Shown here: in pieces, positions 34,577 to 46,589 of the stretch
Layout: every line of letters starts with the position of its first letter
Numbering within the stretch: the first letter of the stretch is position 1
Source: Zanthoxylum bungeanum
Lineage: Eukaryota > Streptophyta > Magnoliopsida > Sapindales > Rutaceae
DNA length: 64,000 nucleotides
Reading direction: 5' to 3'
NCBI GenBank assembly: GCA_019454045.1
Contig: SKCR01015059.1
Coordinates: 124,001-188,000, forward strand
The notes under the pieces: generated by a model
What the model was told of the DNA's origin: nothing
Database searches by the model: none
Seen by the model: the letters and a program-made list of their open reading frames with translations, nothing else
Position numbers and translations under genes: made by a program

Positions 34577-34754
34577 GGGAAATGCTAACGAGTGCCTCGC
34601 TCCTTAAGGGTCCATTTTTGGAAAATTTTTATGGGAAAAATGTAAAAATAATTAATGTTTTGATAATTTTTTACATTTTCCAAAAAAAAAATGTGAAAAC
34701 TTTCCAAATATGAATTCTTCATGAATGCCCTTAAGGCACTTGTTAGCATGACCC
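34577..34754. mobile_element. Mutator-like MITE, 178 bp
   Basis: Inverted ends GGGAAATGCTAACGAGTGCC (left) and GGCACTTGTTAGCATGACCC (right) pair with few mismatches. Inner TTAAGGG / CCCTTAA pairing extends them. The flanks are ATCAAATAA (34568-34576) and ATCAACTAA (34755-34763), a 9-base duplication with one mismatch, as expected for Mutator-like elements. The interior holds TTTTGGAAAAT and ATTTTCCAAAA arms and no gene. Confidence 0.82.
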
Positions 34755-34763
34755 ATCAACTAA

Positions 34764-35120
34764 TTCTTAGAATAACATATCTATCGGTATTAAAAAGTTG
34801 TTTTGTGTGTTGAAAAGTATCTGACTATTTATATTTCCTAGTGTAAAACTAATCAAGATCACATATCACTCCAGGTTATAACACTACACTTGTCTGTTAT
34901 TTGATGCAAATAATTAGCCATAAAAGTCATTATCTTTAAATCTATTATCAACTACTAGTGATGTCTAGCTTTGAAGGAAGATTCTTAAATCTGAACTAGT
35001 AGTAGTCATGAACAAAATCAATTTGTTATTTGAACGGTTGATCAACTGGAGTTCCTTATCTGTTGAGAGTTGTTGCTTGTGGCATCAAGGTCTTCCAACA
35101 ACAATGTGATGACTTTGAAG
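34764..35120. other. 3' flank of the TMK-like gene
   Basis: No gene was recognised. This is downstream of the minus-strand receptor kinase and would carry its 3' untranslated region. No canonical AATAAA polyadenylation signal was picked out on that strand. Confidence 0.4.
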
Positions 35121-36588
35121 CTAGACAGAAACAGAATGATGCAGCAGCTTCGTCATAGCAGAAGATGAAAGCGATTCTGTAGTGGATGAACCTGAGGAAG
35201 CAAACGTCGTGTCCACACCAATTCCGTGTCTCACATCAGAATCTGGCTTTACCGGTTTCCAAGATTCAGCTTGAGATGAGAGCACATTTACAATATGTCT
35301 CATGTCAGGCCTCTGGCAGGGCTCGCTTGCGCAGCAGTGATCAGCCAGCTCTGCCACAATGCTTATACTGGCAATGGTTTCTTTGTTGAGTTCAATTGTT
35401 TTGTCGATGGCTGTTTCAGATGTGTCATGGTTTATAGGCATGTTCCGGAACCACGTGACAAGGTGAATGATATTTTCAGGATCAGAATGGGTTGCATCAA
35501 TGGCTTTTCTTCCTGTGATTAATTCCATTAAGATCACTCCAAAGCTATACACGTCAATCTTTGCAGTTATTCGCCCAGTCACTGCCAAAGAATATGTGAA
35601 CTTTGAAATAACATAAGCATATCAATTTCACAAACTTGAGGCAGTAGCATGCCTAGCTAGAAGATTAAACAAAAAGACTCGTACTCAAGCTATGATATTC
35701 AAATCTGATTCAGTAAATTTATATGTTTTTAGGCATTATGTAAGAACAGAAAATGGAAATAAAATAATTATTCCTTTAGCAAGTAAAAATTTCATTTAAA
35801 AGTTTTCACACAAACAAATTTTGGTAACCACATTTAGAGATGGCTGGTTTTATGATGATTAATTGGCAGTAGCTAATTGCTTGCAGACAGTAAAGATCTA
35901 TAGATATAGTTGCTTTTAATGACATTGAGCGCATTAAAACTGAACAAGTGCATAGTCATGCAATTGAGCAATTGAATCTGATCTAAACAGAATCTTAATA
36001 TCAGTTACCTACATACTCTGGAGCGAGATACCCAAAAGTTCCAGCTACTCTCGTCATGATGGAATGTTTTCCGCTTTCTGGAACAAGACGAACCAATCCA
36101 AAATCTGAAACTTTAGCCCGCATACCATCTCCCAGAAGAATGTTGGAGGGTTTAAGATCTCTGTGAATAAAACTTTGTTGTGCTAAGCCATGTAAATATT
36201 CAACACCTCTAGCAACATCCAAGGCAATATTCAATCTTTGATTCCACTCAAGAGGTTTCAATCCCTCGTCCTCCCAGTTGAACAGATGCCTACTAAGGGT
36301 ACCTTGGGGCATGTATTCATAAACAAGAACCCTCTCATCACCATCCAAGCAATAACCGAGAAATGCCACCAAATGTTTGTGTCGAACCTTCGTAAGAACT
36401 GCAATTTCTGACTCAAATTGTGTTATTCCATGCTCTTTTGCAACTCCTGATTCCATCCTCTTCACTGCAATCTCAGTTCCATCTCTCAACTTCCCTTTGT
36501 ACACAGCTCCAAAACCACCTCTTCCCAATTTATTTTCCTCGCTGAAATTATTAGTTACATTTCTCAAAACTTGTATTGGTATAACCAT
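35121..36588 (-). CDS. TMK-like kinase domain (two exons, intron 35582-36008)
   Basis: This is the protein kinase part of the gene above. Exon A (36588-36009) carries the glycine loop [11 protein letters not shown], the ATP-binding Lys in IAVKRMES, the catalytic HRDLKPSN box, the SDFGLV metal-binding motif and [13 protein letters not shown]. Exon B (35581-35121) continues [20 protein letters not shown] and ends with a Ser-rich tail. The intron is 427 bp with GT (donor GTAACT) and AG (acceptor TTTGGCAG), placed within the EYxxTGR codons. Joining restores the family sequence at that point. Catalytic residues look intact, so this half alone would fold as a kinase. The ATG at 36588 is simply the first Met in frame; upstream in this frame is a stop near 36600, so an independent start is inference. 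Confidence 0.8.
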
Positions 36589-38178
36589 ATTTCCAAATCA
36601 ACAGAGTGAATGTCACAAAGCCCACATATCGTGTGACTATAAACTTGAAATGGTATTGGTTTGGGAAATTTTCGATATTTGATATACAAACAGTACCAAA
36701 TCCAAGAATAAGAAAACCACAAACACCACCTATTACGGACCCCAAATTTTTCCAGTTTTTGAATTCTTACTCCGACCTCCATGTTCAATAGGCGGTGTCC
36801 TTGTAGGACTATGATCTCTTTCAATATCAGGGTTCCCATCAGTAATGACAATCACATTTTCTCTAAAATTTGGCACTATACCAAGAATTTGATTGTTTGA
36901 TACGTCTAATGTCTCAAGACTAGACAGGGTTGTTAGCTCATTTGGTATAGTACCATGCAGTGAATTATTTGAAATTATCATATATTTCAAAGATGTAAGC
37001 ATAGAAAAATTAGAAGAAATTGTACCCAAAAGCCCCAAATTTTGGAAATTAATAGTTGTAATGTTTCCTTCAACGTCACATGAAATCCCCGTCCAAGCCT
37101 GAGATGTGTCACAAGGATCATTTCCTTTCCAGCTCTCTGCAAACACCAATGGGTAACCCATGGATTCCGCAATTGACAACAGATTATTGACCCGACTATC
37201 ACAAGCAACACCAAGATCATCTAAGCAAAAACTATTAGACCCAATTTTTAAGTCCACATCAACTTTCGAATTATTAAATCTTGGAGTTGGACCTTGAAGC
37301 AAATTGTTAGTCAATTTGATACTAGTAAGCTCAGGAAGGTTAATTAGAGACAGAGGAACAATACCTGTCAATTTGTTATCATTCAAGTGCAAAACCTCCA
37401 AACTACCAAGTCTAGAAAAATCTGGTAAAGGACCTGTAAAAAGATTGCCTTGAAGCTGTAGCTTAGTCAAAGCAGTCATGTTCTGGATCACTGCAATTGA
37501 CCCATTGAGCTTAGTGTCACTGCTTTGCCCATTCAACCACAGAGTCTGAATTGAAGTCTTGTCAAAACTTGATGGAATTTGTCCTTGGAGGTTGTTCTCT
37601 GCCAAATGCAAATGGTTCAAGTATGGAAACGTATCTGCCCAAAAAAAATCCGGAAAGGTCCCTGAAACATTGGCCTTATTTGCAGAAAAAAACTCCAAAG
37701 GCAAAGCATCTTTCAAGCTATCAGGTATTTTCCAAGAAGTGAATGGGTTATCATCTAGAACTACGAATGCTAAAGAAGTTAGTCCTGAAAAGAAATCAGG
37801 AGGCATGTATGAGAAACTATTGTTTTGAAAATACACCTGTTGAAGAGAGGTCAACGAAGCAAGAGTCGGAATCGGCCCTGTGAGTTGGTTGTTGGACACA
37901 TCCAGTATTTCCAATGAAGAGAGGTTCTTGAGGTCTGGACAGAGTCTTCCTTTCAGGTTGCTTCTGGTAATGTGGATACCAACCACAACATTGTTTTCTG
38001 AGCATATAACGCCAATCCATTGGCAAGGGTCTGGGTCGGACCAGTTTAAGCTTCCGGGGATTACAAGGCTGGCTTTCAGTGTTTGCATGACTGCGGCATC
38101 TGGGCTGGACTTGGATGTTACTGATGAGACTGTCAGACTGAGGAGGAGTAGGGAAATGCCCAGATAGCCTGAGTTCAT
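35121..38178 (-). pseudogene. TMK-like LRR receptor kinase, disrupted near the membrane segment
   Basis: TMKs are plasma-membrane receptor-like kinases; in Arabidopsis they act in auxin signalling and growth. The first frame (38178-36733, 481 aa) has a hydrophobic leader (MNSGYLGISLLLLSLTVSSV), an N-cap (DPDPCQWIGVICSENN) and about ten LRRs. A non-LRR island (SWKGNDPCDTSQAWTGISC) follows, then about three more LRRs: the TMK two-block layout. The frame then ends at TAA 36733-36735. The membrane segment (GSVIGGVCGFLILGFGTVCI) continues in another frame, which fits one lost T in the ATTTGGGG run near 36748. A second shift near 36595 separates it from the kinase. Kinase parts are 36588-36009 and 35581-35121. 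The usual long juxtamembrane linker is largely missing and the C-terminal tail is short. No RNA gene or repeat overlaps it. It is a pseudogene unless these are assembly errors. Confidence 0.85.
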
Positions 38179-38959
38179 TTTCCTCCGAAAAAAAATAATA
38201 CCAACAGTAGGAAAATTCTATGTTATCTTCTCCAAAGTCCAATCCAGGGTTCAAATTCACTAAATTTGGCCATTTAAAAGCAAACAAAAAAAGATTTAAT
38301 TAAAGTGGCTATGAAAGACAACAGTTCGTTTACAAGATGACTACCTGGAGAGCAAATTACAATGCAAAATAATTGAAATGCAGGATGAAGGCTGCACATT
38401 TTTTATTTTTAAATTTTATGCTTAACGAGTCAGTTTTGTTTTTTGGATATTTTCATATATGTCCTTAAAATATGATCTAATAACAATGATGCTACCCTGA
38501 AAGTTATGAAATTAACCTCAAATACTTTTGCCGTGTCACTCAAATTCGATTCAGTGATATGAATTCTTCTTAAAAAATTAGTCTCGAAAAATTCAAAAGC
38601 CTGAATAAGGGTATAACGAAGTTTGCATTTATCAAATAGTTCGAGATCCTTATGAAAATGAGAGATCAGATGAATGGTCCGAGCCCGAAGCACAGAAACA
38701 CCCGACTCGATAATAAGATATTAGATTCGACAACATTGACACATGTGAAAACCGACTTGAGGTCGTCCTGTGATATGTTTTATACTTGTGACAATGAGAA
38801 TAGGATTTGGATTGAGCCAACTGATGCACAATCACATACACCCAAAGAAACTTTACTACAAATAAGGAAACGTAAGAAGATGGCCACATGGGAAGCTCAT
38901 GAGCTTTCAAACACTTGTCAAGAATGTTCAAGAATTGAAAAGAAAAAGGGAGGGAAGTG
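38179..38959. other. 5' flank of the TMK-like gene
   Basis: No further gene was recognised. The part next to the ATG (38179-38430) is the likely promoter and 5' leader of the kinase gene. From about 38640 the text may already belong to the LTR of Gypsy element G2. A 102-codon plus-strand frame (38652-38960) has no recognisable domain and is not called. Confidence 0.4.
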
Positions 38960-39785
38960 AGAAAATCTCTCTCGACCCGACTTGGTAAAAAAGAGAGGAA
39001 GATGATCTAGCACCAATCACCTCGGCACGCCAACTCGGTGACCTAGGTGGGTTTGTGGTATCTTGTGCTTATGTGTAGATAACTTTGGCCTTACATGAGA
39101 GTTTGAACCTTCAGAAGGTTGATGCAATGGGAGCAGGGAAAATGATTATCTTCTGACACACAGAACAACGTGAGGGTGGCTGAATTGCAGGTAGTCACGT
39201 GGGCATAATGTGTAACAGTAGTAGAGTGACAGAGTTGCAAGTTGGCAGAACGTATAATAGTGAGCAATAATGACAAGAAGACGTGGCTGAAGTCATGGGT
39301 TGGTGTAAGAGTAAATTTGCAGTTGGTAGTAAAAAATTCAGGAGTCCATATAAAGGGAACATCTAATAGATGGCAATAATGATAAGAAGACGTGGCCGAT
39401 GTCATGGGTTGGTGTAATGGTGAATTTACGGGTGTAACAGAAGATTCATTAGCCTAAATAAAGGAGTCGGGGATTCAATTTATGGGTTTTAGCATTTTTA
39501 TATTTGACTACTTGTAAAAGAAATCTCTAAAAGTTTAGTGACAGAAAGAGAAAACATGTTGGTTTGAGCAGAGCTAGTAATAAAAATTTCATTTCTCTGC
39601 TCCTGTGGATATAGGTTGGAGGCACTCTCTACCGAATCAAGTTTAACTTTATTTTTCATTGTTATTTCTTATTTACTTGCTAAGTTTGCTTTTGGTTCCC
39701 ATCTGACCAAAAAATTCATTGTTTGGGAAGGTTTGTTTAAAGAGTAAGTTTCCTAAATTACCATTAGAACAAAAAACCATCATCA
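38960..39785 (+). mobile_element. Gypsy element G2, 5' LTR (start approximate)
   Basis: The right end (...CCATCATCA, 39785) lies just before a primer-binding site. It contains TATAAA at 39349-39354 and a tandem duplication of about 109 bp (39264-39372 and 39373-39480, both starting GCAATAATGA and including AAGAAGACGTGGC). The left border is not clear and could lie as far left as about 38490. G2 appears to run, with interruptions, to 58930. Confidence 0.55.
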
Positions 39786-39790
39786 ATAGT

Positions 39791-39808
39791 TGGCGCTGTC
39801 TGTGGGGA
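39791..39808 (+). other. G2 primer-binding site
   Basis: TGGCGCTGTCTGTGGGGA follows the LTR by a few bases. It matches the common plant Gypsy type TGGCGCCGTCTGTGGGAA with one difference in the GGCGCC core. Confidence 0.7.
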
Positions 39809-39839
39809 ACAGTACGAAAAATAACAAACACACTGAGAC

Positions 39840-40295
39840 AATGGCATGAGATGGAAACCATGGAACTTAAGAGGCTTCGACAGTGGAGTGGATGGAGAAG
39901 TGGAAGAAACCTTACGAAATGAAATGGGAGATGCTCGAAAAGAAAGGGAAACAACTCAAGCTTTTATGAAGGTTATGATGGAGAATATTGGGAAGAAGGC
40001 AAGAGAACAAAGAGAAGTAGGTCATAGCAGAAGGGGATGAGAAATAGCAAAAGGAAAAATGATCGTCGGAGCAGATAAAGATCATGGAAATGGGAAGAAA
40101 AATATCTGGTGGGTGAGATCTATAGTTTTTGCTAGCGCGATGTAAAAAGGAGAGTCTGGAAGAAGAAGAAGAAGGCAAGTGAACCTCAGAATCATCCAAC
40201 AACAACCCGTGTTTTGGAGAAAATGACTTGGAACGGTATCCGGAGAGGGGACGTGAGGTTCTCAGCTACAGAACACTCGAAGTGAGAGGCATGAA
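39840..40295 (+). pseudogene. G2 gag, N-terminal part (interrupted by E4)
   Basis: This is a purine-rich, charged coding-like stretch with broken frames, for example EVEETLRNEMGDARKERE and MEIGKK-type runs. Gag would package the retroelement RNA. It is cut at 40295 by E4 and continues at 50025. No complete frame survives. Confidence 0.5.
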
Positions 40296-42243
40296 TGTTG
40301 GACAATTATGACCCATAGCGTCACTATTTGTACAGATCATGGTGTTGATGTACAAATTAACTATGTGACAAGAAGATTGCATTCTTATCATTTGTTATTA
40401 GATCACCTAGATGTATAAATGATATGAGGTCCTTATGATTAGTTCCTGGATTGAGATGATATGAGACAATATCAGTCCTCGAAGGATTAATCATTAAATA
40501 TCCATAGTCGTAGTATTATCGAGACTGGACATCGATAATATGGAATAGACTAGTATTACACTTATGCGTGTTATGGAAGCGTAACAACATAATTCTCATA
40601 TATTTGGGTATTGGATACTCATGCAAGTGTAATAGGAGGTTGTGTTTACCGATGGTACGGAAACAGCTTCGCTCTGGATAGACCCCTCAGAATTCCATTG
40701 GTAGTATGACTACGTGTCTATGGAAGTCCGAAATCAGGGTAGGTGTATTTGGTCTTAACCTTAGACTTGCACTGCTAATACTTGCGACAATCAATATGAT
40801 TTGGTTTTGGTCGTGTAGGGTTTTAACCGATTCTGTGTACGCCTCTGCTGGGTATATTGAGAATTGTAGTGTATTGGGTGTGATGTCAAGACAGAAGTAT
40901 CACTCCAGTCATAGTGGAGATGATGTCACGTAGGATACGGAACTAGTACTCTTAAGTGCTGCAGTCATCAGGATGATATAACTAGGTCATATTCATCCGA
41001 TTATAGAGATTAGTTACCAGACATCCGACATGTGCTTCGTGCGGGGCAGACACAATTCCAGCCCCAGGCCTAGCACGTGACACCTGATACTGGATCGCAA
41101 TACGCAATACTACGTATACTACGCCTGACATACATTATATATTCCAGTAAGAATATTTCTAGAGAATTGGGTAGGCACGGTGCTTTGCTAGAAGCCAACC
41201 ATGTCTTGTAAATCGGTAAGCACGTGGTACGAGGTACACACCTATTCGAATAATCCGATGACCGTATTTACTGCCAACATATCCATGGATCTCTTGGGTC
41301 GCTTCCCAAAGATTCACCGATGATAGTTGATTTAAATTAAAATTAATCTGGGATTAATTAAGATGGGGGAAATTAATCTGGGATTAATTAAGGTATTATT
41401 TAATCTGGGATTAAATGTGTTCGGAATAGAGAGAACGCGATTAATTTGGAATTAATCGGTAAAATAAATATAATAGTTAAATTTGATTTTTCTATTTAAT
41501 TTATTCGTATGAGCTAAAATTAATATATCATATATATTAATATGAATTGGATTTCATTACGAAATTAAAGTTGGACTTTAATACGAACAAACGAAATAAT
41601 TTAGAATTAATTCGTAAACGACATTCGTAATATATTTGCGATGCATCGTTATTTAATTAAATTAGATTTAATTATTTAGCGATGAAAGTTCGTTTAATCG
41701 GATTAAACGAATTCGAGCCGCGACAAATGTTCGTAGAGACATTTTGAATTTTGAATTCAAAATGGTGGGGCCCACTTCACACATGTCACACATGTGAAGT
41801 GGTGGTTGGAAAGTGGTTGGCATTTATGCCAAAACCACTTACTTTCCAACTACTTGGTTTAGGTGAAACCAAGACTTTAACTACATGGTTTTGGGTAAAA
41901 GGGTAAAAACCCTTTAACAAAACCAAAAAGCCTTCTCTCATTTGTGGTGTGAATACACAATTAAAAAAAAAAAACACAAACACACCTTGGGCGTGAACTT
42001 CATATTATTCTCCCTTTGATTTTGTGGCAAAATCATCAAAACTAGCACTTTAAGGAATCAACTAAGGTGATAGGGAAACCAACTCAAAACTTGGAATCAA
42101 CAAAGGAAGGATCTTGGAGATCTTCTTCACAAAATTTTAAAAGCTCAAATCCATTCAATGTAAGTAATTCCACAACTTATAATGAATTTATGAACACCTT
42201 TTCTTGCTTATTAGATCTTTGGCATGTTCTAGGAACACTAACA
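40296..42243 (+). repeat. E4 5' LTR
   Basis: This LTR is 1948 bp. Compared with the 3' LTR it has an extra 28-base duplication near 41346-41375 (a second ATTAATCTGGGATTAATT unit) and an extra CACATGTC near 41780. It contains the inverted-repeat chain 41340-41708 and a sense frame 40706-40933. Confidence 0.95.
41340..41708. repeat. chain of short inverted repeats (E4 5' LTR)
   Basis: Units include AATTAATC-TGG-GATTAATT (twice), ATTTAATC-TGG-GATTAAAT, GATTAATT-TGG-AATTAATC, ATTAAAGT-TGG-ACTTTAAT, AATTAAAT-TAG-ATTTAATT and GTTTAAT-CGG-ATTAAAC. Spacers TGG/TAG are the reverse complement of the CCA/CTA spacers in E1/E2, as expected from the opposite orientation. Confidence 0.88.
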
Positions 42244-42244
42244 A

Positions 42245-42258
42245 TGGTATCAAAAGCC
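42245..42258 (+). other. E4 primer-binding site
   Basis: TGGTATCAAAAGCC lies one base after the 5' LTR. TGGTATCA matches the 3' end complement of initiator methionine tRNA, the standard Copia primer. Confidence 0.88.
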
Positions 42259-42259
42259 A

Positions 42260-44640
42260 ATTTTAAGCATGAAAATTTTAGGGTTCATGAGTCTAAAATT
42301 TGGGGATTTTGTGTTTTGAATATGATTTCTTCAAATTGATGTTTTGAGCATGCTTAGAATATGATAACTTAGATTTATGCATGATTAGATTTGAAATAAT
42401 TGATTGGATCAAATTTTTTAAAATTCCTTAGTGTGGCCGAATCTTCACTAGTGGACTGCACTTTGACTTTTCAATTTTTACACCATTGGATATGTTAAAT
42501 GCATGATAAAATGTTGATTGTTGGTTTGATTAGATTAGAATCAAATTCAATAATGTTTATGTTAAATCAAAGAGCATGTTGACATGAAATGATGTGTTTT
42601 GGATTCATTTGTGTTGAGCATGAAATGATGTTTTTGGCTTCAATTGTGTTGAGCATAAATTGATGAATAAACATGATTAATTAAGTTAATTGGTATTTTG
42701 GAAATATTGAGTTTAATTAATTAATCATGGCTAATACACTTTAATTAAAATAATTGTGATATTTGCAATATATAATTATTTTAATAAGCCTTTAAATTAT
42801 GTATTGGCTAAAAGTGTGTATTTTGACTTAATGGGCTTGGTTTGACCAAGTTTGGTTTTGGACTTTGGATTGGATCCAATTGGGCCCAAAACCAATTCCA
42901 TAAAGTCCAAATACATCCTTTGGCCCTTTAAAGAATTTAATTGGGCCTAAATTAATTTGTACGCAATAAGGTGATTTCTATTGGGCCTTGGCATTTTGGG
43001 TTTGACCCATTATGGCCAAAAGCCAATGCCTTAAGAATTAATTAAAAGCCCATTGGACTTTAATTAAAATGACATTGGATGTCATTAGGCCTTTGAGACC
43101 CATTAAGATTGGATTTGGAATCCAAGTCTTTAAGGCTTATAAGTAAGTGTAAATATTTAATTTGGAATTAAATTTGGAATTAATATTGAATACAAATAAA
43201 TTGGATTTAAAGTTGTAGTTCAATATAATTCAAGAATTCTTACTTTGAGTATTATTCTTAAACGAGTTTGACTCACGCAAATCAAATCGTTGTTTGAACA
43301 TTGGATGATCATTAATTCAAAGATTAATTAATTGGATTAGATTGATTGAATAACATAATTTGTATGAATACATGAATGTATTGCATGAATAATGTATATC
43401 GGATGGATATTAGAAGAGTGAGGGCAATTTTGAAAATTGTATTAAATTTAGAATTTATTAAATTGGACCTGCGTGTCTAGCCTTTTATCTCTTTACTCTT
43501 TGTAATTCTCTTCTCACCAATTCCCCTCAATGTTAATGAGGTTTCTTTATTGTATTATATAATTGGGTAGAAATTACAATAGTTCTAGCCGGGGAGAAGA
43601 GATGGAGTGATTTGTTCTAGGAACAATTTGTGAGATATCCATCCGCATATCATTATTAATTTATTTTTTTATCGCGTCTTATTATGCTTTTAGAATGCAT
43701 GCTTAAGGGTGTATGATGAGACCTAATTAAAGATAATAAATTGGTTGCCAATTTACACGCGAAAAACCCTCAAACAATATTAAGCATTTTTCCTTCCGTT
43801 GAGTGATTCTTACTCAGATCCAAAGTGGCATTGGTTGTTGGCCAAAGTCAAGTCCTTTGTCAATTGCGGATGTGTTTGAATCATTAGAGTTTTGTTCCAC
43901 ATCGGTGTCTTGTCCAAGTTGTGATTTGTTGGCCAAAGTCAAGATCACTTCTTGTCCATCGACATTGATTACGAAGCTTTGCATGTCAATGGGTCCCGCT
44001 TAACTGGAATCATTAAGCTTGTTGTGCCAAAGCCAAGGCTTAGTTGATTCAGAGGAAAAAAGTTAGGATAATATATTGGATATATTGGCATATATAGGAT
44101 ATATATTTCAGACTTGGATGTCCACCTACTGGATCTAGGAATTGGATGAGATCCAATTGATCTTAGAGATCTACCTAGTTAAGTATCATACAATTTGTTG
44201 GCCAAAGTCAAGATTGTGTGTTATTTAACGGGATCCTAGCCCACTAGGAAACACGATTTCCCGAGTACTCGACGGAGGGTTAGAGGCTCGCCGAAAAATA
44301 GTGGGAGGCAAATATTAAATTTGCAATTCGTTTAGATACTTACCAATACGCGCTCATTTTAATATTTCGTCAAATAAATTAAAGTATAGTTGGACTAATA
44401 TTTAATTGTTGTTTTAATTAAACAGTTGAACTTATTAAAACTAATTCATTATAGTTGATTATATAATTGGATTAGTAATCAATATATTTGAATTTTACCA
44501 TTATTTATAGTTGATTATATAATTGGATTATAGTAATCAATATATATTTGATTTTAACCAATAAAATTGTAATTAGTTATATAGTTAGACTATAGTAATC
44601 ATTACATTAGATTGTACCTGAAATCGTTGATTAAATAGTT
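42260..44640 (+). other. E4 long leader
   Basis: This is a noncoding stretch of about 2.4 kb between the primer-binding site and gag. It has a GGGCCC/GGGCTT-rich part (42830-43140) and CGCGAAAAACCC near 43760. Relatives of TTGTTGGCCAAAGTCAAG lie near 43836, 43929, 44018 and 44197. ATG frames inside (42067-42339, 43803-44003) have no recognisable domain. Confidence 0.6.
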
Positions 44641-45300
44641 GGACTATTATAATCAAGATTAAAATGAAAGATTAATGTTTAAAACATAATCCTAAGAAAA
44701 TGTATTTAAACGACTTAATTTTCAAATTGGGAATAAAATTTCAGGATGGTCCTGGAAACTAATAAGTTACTTTATTTGATAAAATAACATATTAGGCCTA
44801 AGCCCAGAGTTAAGCAAATAGTAGAGCATGATATTTGGAAGATTCATGTGATGATAATTTAGTGCTTAATCCATTACTTGTCAAAAGGACTCTTTAATTT
44901 CCTAATCAGAACTAAGGATTAGATCCTTAAAGTATGATGAAGAAATTGAAGGATCTTCATAATCTATTCTTAGATCTGTAAAGTATAAATTGCAATTAAT
45001 AAATTTAATGGCTATTCTCAAGGAGATAAAGCCAAAGTCTGCAATAAGGCAAGTAGCGCAAGGCGCACCTTACTTCGATATTCTAGAAACCCAAGGCTTG
45101 GCCAAAGGCTTCTGGGATATAAAAAGGGGCAAAGGCAAAATCATTACTGTCTTCTAGGAAGATAAAGGACATATCCCAAGATGTCTACTTAAACTGTGGC
45201 AAATGGGATCACTGAAGCGTGACTGCCGTATGGACAAAGCAGACATGAAGGAATTGAAGAGGAGCAAGGCTCTTACTTAAAATATGTTTGTCATAAATAT
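44640..45300 (+). pseudogene. E4 gag remnant with broken zinc knuckle
   Basis: This is a decayed Copia gag. At 45180-45230 a CCHC knuckle is split over two frames (NCGKWDH, then LKRDCRMDKADMKEL). The charged tail and position before integrase match the family. Stops are frequent. Confidence 0.65.
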
Positions 45301-45639
45301 TGTTCACTACTAGTATTAAAATTGGATTTTAAATACTAAGTGTGATACATAAATATGCATTGATGTGCAGAATCTGCTATGAGCAGGCTACTGACTTCAG
45401 TTGAGATTAATCTGTGAATCGAAAAGGGACGACAGTCGCTGTTTCAACCGTAGAAACCTAAGTTTAGGAACTACCCTTTGGGTGTGTACTTAAATTAGGA
45501 AACCGTTGTAATGTAACTAGTTTGACTAGAAATATTATCTCTATATCGAGTATAACTCGTTGCGAGCATACCTTTATATTCTAGAACACTAAAGTGTTTA
45601 TTTTATAAAGATGATATTGAGATAAACACATTAGATGTG

Positions 45640-46200
45640 AATAACATAATTTATATTTTGAATATAAATAAATCTCAAACATATGACATGACAAACTAAT
45701 AACTTAAACTGATTTGATCAGAAGAAACTTAATTGTGGCATTGTAGTAAGGGACACAATTAAACAAGACTCGTATATCCGCACTTTTGAAGAGTGGGTAC
45801 TAGGACAAATTTGATTTTATTCAAATGATGTCTACGAATATAGTTTATTAGGTAAAGTACCTAAAACACTATTTACTTGGTAAAAGTATAAGTGCCATCG
45901 ATCTGTTAGCCCTTGTTCATAGTGACGTAAGTGGGCCCATATCTAGCTAGGCTAGAGGTGGATATGAATATTTCGTGACCTTTACGGATGTGGCATCGCG
46001 TTATGGTTATGTGTTTCTTTTGAAACACAAATCGGAAACTTTAGAATTTGACACGAAATAGAAAAACAGATCGGCTAAAGTATTTATACCATCACGGTTA
46101 GACCATGATGAAAATACTTAAGTAATAAGTTTCTCAAATTACTTGAAAGGTTATAGTATTCTTTCAATGAGGACTCCTCCTGGAACACGTCAATTTGACG
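45640..46200 (+). pseudogene. E4 integrase remnant
   Basis: Codons at about 45895-46040 give a SDVSGPIS..ARGGYEYFVTFTDV-like series and then RYGYVFLLKHKSE, the Copia integrase core around its first catalytic residue. Upstream, 45730-45850 keeps bits of the HHCC-side segment. There are stops and shifts throughout. The matching parts of E1 and E2 are at about 16300-16500 and 8990-9330. Confidence 0.75.
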
Positions 46201-46589
46201 GTGTGTCTGAACGGAGAAACCGAATTTTATTGGACATGATAAGGTTAATCATGAGTCGCTCTGAGCTACCATTTTCCTTCAAAGGATAAGTATTTAACAG
46301 TGCAATACTTATTTTGAATAAGGTTCCATGAAAATATGTTTGACAGATTTCATATTAGATATGAGCAGGAAAAAAACTGGGTTTTCTCATTCCTGTTGAT
46401 TTGGGAATGCTAAGCATATGTTTGGATGATACCAAACAAGAACCCAAATTGGATAAGTGCCAATTGTAGGTTATCCTAGGGAAACCAAAGTTTAGTACTT
46501 ATACAACCCACTTGAGAACAATGTAATTGTTGCTCACCATGCGGTTTTCCTAAGAGGAATACCGATATGCAGTGGTAAGTGGGAGGATA

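Noticed and set aside
36893..38167. several plus-strand frames over the LRR region
   Set aside because: They are shadows of the minus-strand TMK-like gene.
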